Shown here: in pieces, positions 8,105 to 15,552 of the stretch
Layout of the letters: every line of letters begins with the position of its first letter
Position numbering within the stretch: position 1 is the first letter of the stretch
Source: Chitinibacter sp046530675
GTDB lineage: Bacteria; Pseudomonadota; Gammaproteobacteria; Burkholderiales; Chitinibacteraceae
Assembly: GCF_046530675.1 (NCBI RefSeq)
Contig: NZ_CP172558.1
Coordinates: 1,922,001 to 1,986,000, forward strand
DNA length: 64,000 nt
Direction of reading: 5' to 3'
Made by a program: the position numbers and the translations under genes
Notes under the pieces: generated by a model
Told to the model about the DNA's origin: nothing
Database searches by the model: none
What the model saw: the letters and a program-made list of their open reading frames with translations, nothing else

Positions 8105-8995
8105 ATGACGCCCAATTTTTTGCTCAAACAGAAATTTGATCAGGTAGTTTCATTGGCCAAAGAAGCACTGAAGAATGGTGATTTTTTAACTGCGTTTTAC
8201 CATCTGGAGCATGCACATATTCTTGGCCAGCAGGATCTGCTACGGCATTGGACCGTGCATTTTTTGATGCTGCAAACTGCTTTCTGCCAGAAAAACTGGC
8301 CGGAAGTGCGCGGGCAAGTTTGGCGCATTTTTCTCACTCCGCTGGGGCATGCTACAGGACGCTTGCCGCAAGGAAATACAGGGCGCGCCAATGTGAATGC
8401 ATTTGCACCTATGCCCATCCCTCAAGAACTACAACCGATATTGAATATGAACAACACTCATTCTGCAGCTTTCGATGAATCTGCCCCTCATTTAAACATG
8501 ATGTTTAGTTCCAAACCCTTATTTCTGGTTTGGGTTTTTCTGGCTAGCCTGCTGACTTTGTTTGATCAAGCCATCAAGATCAGCACCGCATCCGTATTAC
8601 CATTGGGGGGGAGTATGGCCGTCACTCCTTGGTTTAATTGGGTGCATGTATTAAACCCAGGTGCAGCATTTTCATTTCTAGCTGAAGCTGGAGGCTGGCA
8701 GCGGCATTTCTTTACGATTCTTGCGGGCATAATCTGCTTCTATTTGCTGTACTTGCTTTGGCGCGGCGTGAAAAGTCGATCTGAAACGGTCTCGTATATC
8801 TTGATTATTGGCGGGGCACTAGGGAATGTCGTCGACAGAATCAGGATCGGCGCGGTCGTCGATTACCTTGATTTCTACTGGCAGACGTGGCATTGGCCAG
8901 CTTTCAATCTAGCGGACATTTTTGTGGTATTCGGTGCTCTGCTCATGGGTATTTCAGCAATCACAAATCAAGAAAAATATAGAATCAGCAAATGA
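8105..8995 (+). CDS. DUF3703 - lipoprotein signal peptidase (LspA) fusion
   Basis: A single 296-residue frame joins two families. Residues about 1-115 (KQKFDQVVSLAKEALKNGDF..., LGHATGRLPQGNTGRANVN) match DUF3703, a small family found beside heavy-metal genes. Residues about 140-290 are an LspA-type signal peptidase II with four membrane segments, NPGAAFSF, the aspartate motifs GNVVDRIRIGAVVDYLDF and FNLADIF, so the catalytic aspartates are present. LspA-like PbrC proteins occur in lead-resistance operons. I choose the ATG at 8105 because the upstream frame belongs to the previous gene. An internal start near 8448 could give free LspA. Its stop overlaps the next start (ATGA). Confidence 0.85.
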   Translation: MTPNFLLKQKFDQVVSLAKEALKNGDFLTAFYHLEHAHILGQQDLLRHWTVHFLMLQTAFCQKNWPEVRGQVWRIFLTPLGHATGRLPQGNTGRANVNAFAPMPIPQELQPILNMNNTHSAAFDESAPHLNMMFSSKPLFLVWVFLASLLTLFDQAIKISTASVLPLGGSMAVTPWFNWVHVLNPGAAFSFLAEAGGWQRHFFTILAGIICFYLLYLLWRGVKSRSETVSYILIIGGALGNVVDRIRIGAVVDYLDFYWQTWHWPAFNLADIFVVFGALLMGISAITNQEKYRISK

Positions 8996-9456
8996 AACTT
9001 CGCCACTTCTTTGTGTTTATTTTCGGCTTATTGAACAGCTATCTTGCAGTGGCAAGCGATGAGATACTTCGTCGGCCTGTGCAGCTGCAGAGCGAAGCCA
9101 TTCTGATTGATGCACTGTCGGTCACCTTGCAGCATGCGATCATGACTTCCAGTTCATATCAAGGTAGCAACCCAAACTTGAAGCGTCTTGCTAAGGCAGA
9201 AGTGCGTAAACGGCAACAAGATTTGCAGCGTTTGCATCAACTGGCTAAAACCAAAACGCCAACGCCAAAAACCCCTGTCAGCACCAATAAAAATGACCAG
9301 GTTTATCAGCAGTCGATTTTGATGAATCATGCACGACTTATTGAACTTGCCGAGTTTGGTTCAAGTTTGAAGTTATCTGGCCCGACTAGGCGTTTTCTGA
9401 AAACATTGTCAGGGGATGTGTCTTCAGAATTTTCTATGCTAGTCAATCTGGGATAA
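8992..9456 (+). CDS. Exported protein of unknown function in the cad operon
   Basis: A 154-residue protein with a clear N-terminal signal peptide (MKLRHFFVFIFGLLNSYLAVAS, cleavage probably after AVAS). The mature part is helical and basic, with no cysteine or histidine cluster. The start overlaps the stop of the DUF3703-LspA gene by 4 bases, so it is translationally coupled to the metal operon. I do not recognise the family. A periplasmic accessory of metal resistance is suggested only by position. Confidence 0.6.
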   Translation: MKLRHFFVFIFGLLNSYLAVASDEILRRPVQLQSEAILIDALSVTLQHAIMTSSSYQGSNPNLKRLAKAEVRKRQQDLQRLHQLAKTKTPTPKTPVSTNKNDQVYQQSILMNHARLIELAEFGSSLKLSGPTRRFLKTLSGDVSSEFSMLVNLG

Positions 9457-9576
9457 ATATTGCTTTGATGGTTTGGGCCTATTTTTCTGCGAACTCACGC
9501 CTATCGTGGCATTGCTGTATTGGTAATGCAGTTAATGAGCACCATCTGGTAAATTATTTACGCTCAAAAGAATCTC

Positions 9577-9699
9577 AAGTGGCCGCTTAGGCCGAGCAAC
9601 CGTGGAGTAACGCCAAAATATTGAAGGCCGCTACCTGATGGTTTGCGGCCTTTCGTTTTTACTGCCTCTGCATCGACACGTCGGCCAAAGCGGCCACTT
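9577..9699. repeat. 12-bp perfect inverted repeat enclosing a terminator-like hairpin
   Basis: AAGTGGCCGCTT (9577-9588) and its exact complement AAGCGGCCACTT (9688-9699) are 99 bp apart, and both are followed by AGGC. Between them lies AAGGCCGC...GCGGCCTTT (about 9624-9653) followed by CGTTTTT, a plausible intrinsic terminator. The rest of the 368-base gap 9457-9824 shows no gene. The structure could be a small RNA, an element end or a terminator after the cad operon. Confidence 0.5.
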
Positions 9700-9824
9700 A
9701 GGCTAAACCCTACGAGCAAGCCCTCTCAGTTGCGTTTGTGTGGATTTTATCCCACCGTGAAAAGCCCATGACCATGCATTTCGCGTAAAATCGGCAAAAC
9801 AACAATAGCTTTCGAGAGTCTGTC

Positions 9825-10724
9825 GTGATTTATAAAGAGTTGGATCCGTTTCAATCAGATGACAAATTTGCCAGATCTGGCCGCGCTGCCGAAGAAAAGA
9901 TGGCCTTCTACCTGAAGCGTTTTTTTGGTAACGATCCAGAGATCCTTGTTTTGAACGGCATTCGGATTGAAGCCGATGGCGATGCAGCCCAAATTGACCA
10001 TCTTGTAATCCATTCTCATGGCCTGTCCATCGTCGAGAGTAAAAGCGTTCACGGCAAAATTCAGATCAAAGATGACGGGCAATGGATTCGGTGGTTCGGT
10101 GCTAACCAATCCAAGGGTATGGCATCTCCAATAACGCAGGCACGTCTTCAGGAAAAATTTTTCCGGGACGTATTGGGTAAAGCTTCCAAGAACGAGGAGT
10201 TTTTTTCCAAGTTCCCAATTGATCTCTATGTTGCGATTTCCGATGATGGTGTGATCATTTGGCCGCAATCTGGAACTGTGGCCGGAGTCTGCAAGGCAGA
10301 CCAAGTTGCCGATAAAATCGTCACAGCAAATCAGACCAAAGCAGCTCAGAAGAGCCTGGAACTATCTCTCGATAATCGTCAGAAAATTGCGGCCTTCCTC
10401 AAGAGCATCAACAAGCCACTGACCAAAACAATCTCAGAACATGAAGTCGTAGAACAACCAATAACAGAGATAGCCAATACAGCCCCGGCAGCCTTAGCAG
10501 ACACAGCACCGAAACACACCTGCAAGCATTGCGGCAGCAATAATCTGGAAATTCGATACTCGTTCAGTTATTTCTTCTACTGCAAGGATTGCGAGAAAAA
10601 CACTGCGATTAAAGCGCTCTGCCAATCCTGTGGCGAGCCAGCCAAGCTGCGTAAGCAGAAAAAAGTGTTTTTCGCTGAGTGTGGGAAGGATGAGCACTCG
10701 GGGCTATTCTTTGTGAACCCATAG
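9825..10724 (+). CDS. NERD-domain nuclease-related protein with C-terminal zinc ribbon
   Basis: A 299-residue protein. Residues about 15-130 form a NERD domain, a restriction-endonuclease-like fold: GRAAEEKMAFYL, then AQIDHLVIHSHGLSIVESKS, which supplies the D...ExK-type core. A linker at about 195-230 is rich in Thr, Ala and Pro. The C-terminus is a zinc ribbon with CKHC, CKDC and CQSC pairs. NERD proteins are common in mobile DNA and some helicase or topoisomerase fusions, and a nuclease role is inferred. The start is GTG; the next ATG would remove the first helix. It is followed 23 bases later by the methyltransferase gene. Confidence 0.78.
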   Translation: MIYKELDPFQSDDKFARSGRAAEEKMAFYLKRFFGNDPEILVLNGIRIEADGDAAQIDHLVIHSHGLSIVESKSVHGKIQIKDDGQWIRWFGANQSKGMASPITQARLQEKFFRDVLGKASKNEEFFSKFPIDLYVAISDDGVIIWPQSGTVAGVCKADQVADKIVTANQTKAAQKSLELSLDNRQKIAAFLKSINKPLTKTISEHEVVEQPITEIANTAPAALADTAPKHTCKHCGSNNLEIRYSFSYFFYCKDCEKNTAIKALCQSCGEPAKLRKQKKVFFAECGKDEHSGLFFVNP

Positions 10725-10747
10725 CCACTTCTTAATTAGGATTTCAA

Positions 10748-11485
10748 ATGTCGAACGAGCGCTCTGAATTGCCAGAAAACGCGGCTGAATTTGCTGAGCT
10801 CAATGATGATGTGTTTGGGCGGATTGCATCTCGATATGATTTGCTTTGCGACTTGTTTAGCTTTGGAATACACCGACTATGGAAGCGTAGAGTCGCTCAG
10901 CGTATTGCAGATGAAGAATGGTCAACGTTGCTAGATGGAGCGACGGGAACTGGCGATATTATTCTTAAATTACTTCCTCAAATCACGAAACAAAATAGGC
11001 ATATTACTGCGGCGGATATTAGCGAAAAAATGCTTGGCGTGGCGCAGCAACGGTTTGGAGTACGAGCCAATAACGTTAAATTGCTCAAACTTGATGCTGA
11101 GCGGATGTCGTCGATTGAAGATGAAAGTATCGATGCCTATTCAATCTCGTTGGCGTTAAAAATATGTAATCGACAGCTTGTGCTGAAAGAGGCGCTAAGA
11201 GTCTTGAGGCCAGGAGGGCGATTAATTGTTTTGGAAGCATCTAATATTCGCTGGCCGTTTTTGCAAAATGCTTATCTTTCCTATATGTCGATTTGTATGC
11301 CGCTGCTTGGATGGCTTGCAACTAGCGGTGATGCATCGGCGTACAAATATTTACTGAAAGGGATTCGAGAATTCCCTTCCGCTGAAAATCTCGCAATTGA
11401 AATGTCTAATCTTGGGTTTGAAAATATTGAGTTTGAACGTCTTTCTCTAGGAATTGTTGCTATACATATTGCGCGTAAACCATAG
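10748..11485 (+). CDS. UbiE/COQ5-like SAM-dependent methyltransferase
   Basis: A 245-residue class I methyltransferase. The N-terminus VFGRIASRYDLLCDLFSFGIHRLWKRR is the UbiE/MenG signature, followed by the SAM motif LLDGATGTGDI and the later RPGGRLIVLE strand. Standard UbiE methylates the ubiquinone/menaquinone ring. This copy lies inside an accessory region beside a NERD gene, and its C-terminal half diverges from the housekeeping form, so I treat it as a paralogue of unknown substrate. Codon use is more AT-rich than in the core genes. A strong hairpin follows at 11644-11671. Confidence 0.78.
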   Translation: MSNERSELPENAAEFAELNDDVFGRIASRYDLLCDLFSFGIHRLWKRRVAQRIADEEWSTLLDGATGTGDIILKLLPQITKQNRHITAADISEKMLGVAQQRFGVRANNVKLLKLDAERMSSIEDESIDAYSISLALKICNRQLVLKEALRVLRPGGRLIVLEASNIRWPFLQNAYLSYMSICMPLLGWLATSGDASAYKYLLKGIREFPSAENLAIEMSNLGFENIEFERLSLGIVAIHIARKP

Positions 11486-11643
11486 CACGTAGATTGGGCT
11501 TGTAGTGGCTCAATTAATCCGGCCATCAATATGGGGAACGGTTCGCTTTGGCCGAAATGCTGATGGTTTTGCAAATAGAAGGCGTCAATATCTGCCTAAG
11601 CCTGCTGATTTTAGAATGGTGCAAAAAAATAACTCTCAGTGAA

Positions 11644-11671
11644 AGGCTATCCCGCATTTGCGGGATAGCCT
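11644..11671. terminator. Strong 12-bp hairpin between convergent genes
   Basis: AGGCTATCCCGC (11644-11655) pairs perfectly with GCGGGATAGCCT (11660-11671) around an ATTT loop. The genes on either side converge, so it probably ends both transcripts, although the U-tracts are short. Confidence 0.75.
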
Positions 11672-11700
11672 GATCAATCGTAGCCGTCGAAGGCCATGCT

Positions 11701-12336
11701 TTAGCAACGGCAGCGTTGTTGAGGTAAATACGCCAGAATATATTCCAGTAGGTGATAGACACCACGACCAGTCAATGCAGAAACGGAACACGCTGCGCTA
11801 CTATCGCTGAAAGACAACGACAAGTATTTTTGCTGTTCTGCATGATTGTGGCTGACTTTTTGGTCAAATTCGTTCAAAACCAGCAACACCGGTAAATGGC
11901 GCTGCTGGCAATAGGCCGCCACGGTACGTTGATAGAAGGCCAGATCAGCTTGCCAGTGTTCATCATTGGTTTTGACGACCCACACGACCAAATCAATTTC
12001 CGGCAAGATCGATATGTAGAAATCATGGGCAGCTTGATCACGATCTCGGGTTGTCCCGAAACCCGGCATATCAATCAAAGCCAAACCTTTGCCGTTTTTG
12101 TAGGCCAGTGTGAATTCCTGCGGACTGGTGGTATTGAGATCGATAGTGTCCTGCTGATCAACATCACGCCCGAGCAGCGCATGGCAGAGTGTCGATTTGC
12201 CGGTTTCGCTTTTACCCAATAAACCCACGACCGCTTGATACTTGACCACCTGGTCAATGTGAGTGCGCAAGCTTTGCCAATAGGCTTTTTTGAAGAGTGC
12301 ACTGTTATAGATGCCGTGTGAGATAGTGGTCGACAT
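11701..12336 (-). CDS. YfjP/YeeP-like GTPase (element A copy)
   Basis: A 211-residue P-loop GTPase. The G1 motif is GKSETGKST (residues 41-49), G3 is DMPGFG and G4 is NEFD in place of NKxD. It resembles the YfjP/YeeP GTPases of E. coli cryptic prophages and the Era/EngB superfamily, and its cellular role is unknown. I choose the ATG at 12336 (MSTTISHG) behind AAGGAAAG. The homologue in element B (52346-53248) is longer at both ends. Here it lies downstream of the lipoprotein gene, whereas in B the order is reversed. Confidence 0.85.
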   Translation of the reverse strand: MSTTISHGIYNSALFKKAYWQSLRTHIDQVVKYQAVVGLLGKSETGKSTLCHALLGRDVDQQDTIDLNTTSPQEFTLAYKNGKGLALIDMPGFGTTRDRDQAAHDFYISILPEIDLVVWVVKTNDEHWQADLAFYQRTVAAYCQQRHLPVLLVLNEFDQKVSHNHAEQQKYLSLSFSDSSAACSVSALTGRGVYHLLEYILAYLPQQRCRC

Positions 12337-12376
12337 AGCGCTTTCCTTGCAGACAAAGCTCTGCCTGTTCATAAAA

Positions 12377-12407
12377 ATACCCACCGCCATGAATGGTCGG
12401 TGGGTAT
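12377..12407 (-). terminator. Intrinsic terminator between lipoprotein and GTPase genes
   Basis: On the minus strand, ATACCCACCG and CGGTGGGTAT form a 10-bp stem followed by a short T-run. It lies after the lipoprotein stop and 40 nt before the GTPase start, so GTPase transcription must either read through it or start in that short gap. Confidence 0.75.
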
Positions 12408-12440
12408 CATTGATCTATTATTTAAAATAGATATTATTGA

Positions 12441-13460
12441 TTACTGAATGAGTGTTCCATGTTCGTAGTGACGTGCCGATACTACAGAGCCATCTTCATT
12501 GTATTCACTAAAAATCCCATGTGATTTCCCATCCGCATCATAATTTTCTTCGATATATACTTTGCCACTATCTTGGGAAAAACGACGAAATTTAATTTTA
12601 TTTCCATTGGCATCATATATAGATTCACTAGTCAGATAATACTTGCCTGAGTATTCGTCATAGGCAAAACTCTTGACGCCACCCACAATTTTACCTTTGT
12701 CATAATTTGTTTCATCATAACCGCGATGCCCCCCCAAATAATCGGAACGAAATCCCGTCTGCAAGCCATTTTCCCATCTAATGTCAGCGACTAGCTTTCC
12801 ATCAAAGAATTTTTTCTCGTAACCAGTCGCTTTACCGTCGATCCAATTGAGCTCGACAAGCTGCTGGCGGCCATCAGGCGCCCAACCTTTTTCTACGCCG
12901 GATTTTTTACCATTTACATAATTGATCTGTGCTGTTAGCGCATGCGTATTAGGGTCATAAAGTTCTGCAATGCCATCCAATTGATTATCTTTCCAAAAAT
13001 ATTTGGCAAGAGGCTGGCCTGATGCAGGATCAAGACGAATATCTTCACCATTTTTGATCGGTGCTTCAGTCGTCGCCAAGCCGATAAGCTGAGCCTGCAA
13101 TGGTGCGGTATACACGCTGACCTCGGCGATACCTTTGTCTTGCAGATAATTTAGGTCGTAATCGACACTAAATGATTTGGATTTGCCGTTGTAAGTGAAC
13201 GTGTAATCGGCTTGGCAGCTGGCAGATTCACCATTTTCACTTTGGCTGCTCATCCGAATATTTTCCAAAGAAAATGATTCACTCATGCCCAGTTTCATTT
13301 CACGAAACCACTTTGATTTCCCAAGCTCTGCGGCAATGATGTTCAGAGCCGTTTCCTTGTTAGTCGAATCATTGCAATCAGTTTTCGAGAAACATCCACT
13401 AAGCATGATCACGGCAGGCAACAATACTGCACTTGCCCATAATTTCTTATTCTTGCGCAT
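12441..13460 (-). CDS. YwqK-repeat lipoprotein (element A copy)
   Basis: A 339-residue lipoprotein. The signal peptide ends at the lipobox LSGC, giving an acylated C23. The N-terminal domain (to about 120) is shared with the element B homologue. Residues about 150-335 are repeats of the MORN/YwqK type (patterns such as YVNGKKSG, YDADGKSHG, YNEDGS). YwqK was named as an antitoxin in Bacillus, but these repeats are widespread, so an antitoxin role should not be assumed here. It is divergent from the XRE regulator at 13606, with a dyad-rich region between them, which suggests control by that regulator. Confidence 0.8.
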   Translation of the reverse strand: MRKNKKLWASAVLLPAVIMLSGCFSKTDCNDSTNKETALNIIAAELGKSKWFREMKLGMSESFSLENIRMSSQSENGESASCQADYTFTYNGKSKSFSVDYDLNYLQDKGIAEVSVYTAPLQAQLIGLATTEAPIKNGEDIRLDPASGQPLAKYFWKDNQLDGIAELYDPNTHALTAQINYVNGKKSGVEKGWAPDGRQQLVELNWIDGKATGYEKKFFDGKLVADIRWENGLQTGFRSDYLGGHRGYDETNYDKGKIVGGVKSFAYDEYSGKYYLTSESIYDANGNKIKFRRFSQDSGKVYIEENYDADGKSHGIFSEYNEDGSVVSARHYEHGTLIQ

Positions 13461-13535
13461 ACGGACTCCTTAAATTTAACGAAGAAGATTGAGAATTTCA
13501 GCTGACTGGATAATTGACAACCTTTTGAGTTGAGT

Positions 13536-13591
13536 TTCAACCTTAATTACTCTTCCTGTCAACAGGTTGTTGGGCAACTATTAAGGTTGAA
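13536..13591. promoter_or_regulatory. Nested dyads between lipoprotein and XRE genes
   Basis: TTCAACCTTAAT (13536-13547) and its exact complement ATTAAGGTTGAA (13580-13591) flank the palindrome CCTGT-CA-ACAGG (13555-13566). The site precedes the XRE gene by 14 bases and faces the divergent lipoprotein gene. It is the likely operator for XRE autoregulation. Confidence 0.7.
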
Positions 13592-13605
13592 TCGGAGACA
13601 CAACA

Positions 13606-13968
13606 ATGCCTCGCTTTGATGCCAAACAACTGAATAAAGAAACCGGTCGATTGATCGCCCAACATCGGCTGGCAAGCGGCTTGACTCAAGAGCAGGTCGC
13701 TGAAAAACTCGGGATTGGCAATGAAGCCATTTCACGGATCGAACGTGGGTTGGTGTCGCCTACCATCGAGCGATTGATGGAGCTGGCTGAGATCTTTGAT
13801 TGTGATGCAACAGCGATGATTCAAGGACTCAATCCCCATAGCACCGGTCAGGCACAACACTTGGCTAACTTGTTGGCACCGCTACAAGATGAAGACCGAC
13901 AAGCGCTGGTATTGGTCATTGAAACCTTGGCAAACCGATTTGCGGCCTCACGCAAATCAAGCCAATGA
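13606..13968 (+). CDS. XRE-family helix-turn-helix regulator (element A copy)
   Basis: A 120-residue protein with a Cro/C1-type helix-turn-helix at about 12-68 (LTQEQVAEKLGIGNEAISRIERGLVSPTIERLMELAEIF) and a helical C-terminus, probably for dimerisation. It resembles the XRE protein of element B (51821-52165) in the HTH and in the segment following it. Divergent dyads upstream suggest that it represses itself and the lipoprotein gene. It converges on the broken LRAT gene. Confidence 0.9.
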   Translation: MPRFDAKQLNKETGRLIAQHRLASGLTQEQVAEKLGIGNEAISRIERGLVSPTIERLMELAEIFDCDATAMIQGLNPHSTGQAQHLANLLAPLQDEDRQALVLVIETLANRFAASRKSSQ

Positions 13969-13981
13969 GGCCATTTTCATT

Positions 13982-14394
13982 TCAATCACCGCGCCGTAAC
14001 AGCCCCCAGTGCGCAGCAGTGACGCCAATCAAGGCTCCCAAAACGCAGGGTAAAATGACACGGTTGACCTGCCTGCTGCTGGGCAAGCCTTGAATGCACC
14101 ACGTGACAAAGTGTTCGCAGTTATTCAGCAACACGTTGTACCAATCTTCACCAAGGCGCGATTTCGCGCGCTCGACACTCTCTTCATGGCGATAAGCCCG
14201 GAACGGGTACGTTTGCACAGTGCAGCCATTGCCTTGGCAAAACGTCGCCAAATCAAATCAACAATTTCAATCACCCCGGTGTCAAATCGACCCAAAGATG
14301 AACCTGAATAGTGAATCACTTGATCGCAACCAATATAAAGACCGTGATGGGAATAGCCATTGCGGGCAGAAATCAGATGATCGCCTTTTTGCAT
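13982..14394 (-). pseudogene. LRAT/NlpC-like (NC-domain) protein, frameshifted
   Basis: Two minus-strand frames join into one lecithin-retinol-acyltransferase-like domain. The N-terminal frame, from the ATG at 14394 behind AAGGAATT, has KGDHLISARNGYSHHGLYIG with the catalytic histidine region. The C-terminal frame has the nucleophile segment NNCEHFVTWC and ends in a hydrophobic tail. The frames part at 14250-14259, where AAATC occurs twice in tandem; removing one copy restores VDLATFCQGN. This looks like a 5-bp duplication. LRAT-like bacterial proteins are thiol enzymes, often acyltransferases or hydrolases. The element B module has no counterpart. Confidence 0.82.
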
Positions 14395-14429
14395 GATGAA
14401 TTCCTTTGCGAAATGAACAGACGACAAAA

Positions 14430-14451
14430 AGCCCCGGACAACGCCGGGGCT
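14430..14451 (-). terminator. Terminator/leader hairpin before the LRAT gene
   Basis: On the minus strand, AGCCCCGG and CCGGGGCT form a stem followed by TTTTT. It ends the upstream Gp3-like/small-protein unit and lies 35 nt ahead of the LRAT start. Confidence 0.8.
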
Positions 14452-14474
14452 GAATGCTGGGAGTACAAAAACGA

Positions 14475-14615
14475 TTAAGCTGGATTAGCAGGTCGGTGTG
14501 ACGGCGGAGACCTTTTGCTACGGCAGTAGCATTTCACGAGATACGTGCAAACCATGCCGCTGGCAAACACAATCGCAAAAGCCAGCAACGTATCAGTGGT
14601 TGAGTTGTTGTTCAT
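14475..14615 (-). CDS. Small single-span membrane protein, 46 residues
   Basis: The frame begins MNNNSTTDTLLAFAIVF, has one hydrophobic segment (about 9-27) and ends in a basic, Cys- and Pro-rich tail. The ATG is preceded by a strong GGAGG 8 bases upstream, inside the 3' end of the Gp3-like gene, with a 23-base overlap. The good ribosome site and coupling suggest a real gene. No family is recognised. A lysis or accessory role is possible, but nothing in the sequence shows it. Confidence 0.55.
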   Translation of the reverse strand: MNNNSTTDTLLAFAIVFASGMVCTYLVKCYCRSKRSPPSHRPANPA

Positions 14616-15552
14616 GCTGATCGCCTCCTGTTGGCGCGAGTTCGGATCTCGACCCCAAACGGTTTGTCAGCCGTGCTGAGCGAACCTGCGTTTTAGAGGT
14701 ATGTGCCGCCGTTGAACTGGCCTCTGGGATTGCACTAGCCACCTCTGAGTCTGGGTAAAACTCAGCCAGCATCAGCGGTATCTCATCAGCCTCGTCTTCA
14801 AACTGGCCATTGCGCAGCAAGGACTTCGCCATCGCTTCCAGCTTGGCAATTTCTACACCTGCCTGTTCAAAGCGCAGCGCTTCACTACGCGCAAAGCATA
14901 CGGCTTCCGCTAAAGTGTCATCATCACGCAGTGTAAGATCGACGTAGAACACTGGCGCACGATACGATTGCGTCGTGCTTTTGGCGCGTAGCTTGAGCAG
15001 CAACGGCAAGTGCCGCGTATTGCCGCCGCTGACCGCTTCAAAATACTGCAAGCGTGCAGCTAGCGTTCGCACCGAGTTGTAACCGGTGGTGCGAAACATA
15101 AATGTACCGAGCTCATCGTTCTGGCCTTCAACCTGCACATTCAAACGACCATACAGTTTGCAGCCTTTTTCTTGCGCATACTGGCAGCGCTCCGGCGTAG
15201 GGCAGGGCACGTCCTCAATACCTTCACCCGAAACCCGCTTCGCACATTCGCCATTGCCGACACACAGAGGTCGCCCTGTTTGCCGATCAAACGCGCTGAA
15301 CTCGGCGCGCAGATTGAGCTCGCTATCGTTGAATAATAGCCGTACCGGAATGGTACGGATTTTGTTATTCGGACTGACTTCGGCCAATTGCTGATGCAAT
15401 GGATGCAGCAACCAGCCATCTTTGTTCTGCACCTGAGTTGTCAGCGTAAAAGCGTCATCTTTTTCCGGCACCCATTTGTCTTTCTTCTGCACCAGATGCC
15501 CGATTGAAATCCGCCCAATCACGGGCGGGGTAATGGCCAGACCTTTAATCAT
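14593..15552 (-). CDS. Gp3-like (recombination directionality factor-type) protein, element A copy
   Basis: A 319-residue protein. It begins MIKGLAITPPVIGRISIGHLV and has a cysteine-rich middle (CVGNGECAKR, CPTPERC, GCKLYGRL) likely to bind zinc, then FRTTGYNSVRTLAARL. This family is annotated in other genomes as a 'hydrolase or metal-binding protein' or as a phiC31 Gp3-like recombination directionality factor; I recall this and have not searched it. It overlaps the YqaJ gene by 8 bases. The element B homologue (50883-51824) is highly similar until the C-terminal tail. Whether it directs excision here is untested, since the integrases are of the tyrosine type. Confidence 0.7.
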   Translation of the reverse strand: MIKGLAITPPVIGRISIGHLVQKKDKWVPEKDDAFTLTTQVQNKDGWLLHPLHQQLAEVSPNNKIRTIPVRLLFNDSELNLRAEFSAFDRQTGRPLCVGNGECAKRVSGEGIEDVPCPTPERCQYAQEKGCKLYGRLNVQVEGQNDELGTFMFRTTGYNSVRTLAARLQYFEAVSGGNTRHLPLLLKLRAKSTTQSYRAPVFYVDLTLRDDDTLAEAVCFARSEALRFEQAGVEIAKLEAMAKSLLRNGQFEDEADEIPLMLAEFYPDSEVASAIPEASSTAAHTSKTQVRSARLTNRLGSRSELAPTGGDQHEQQLNH

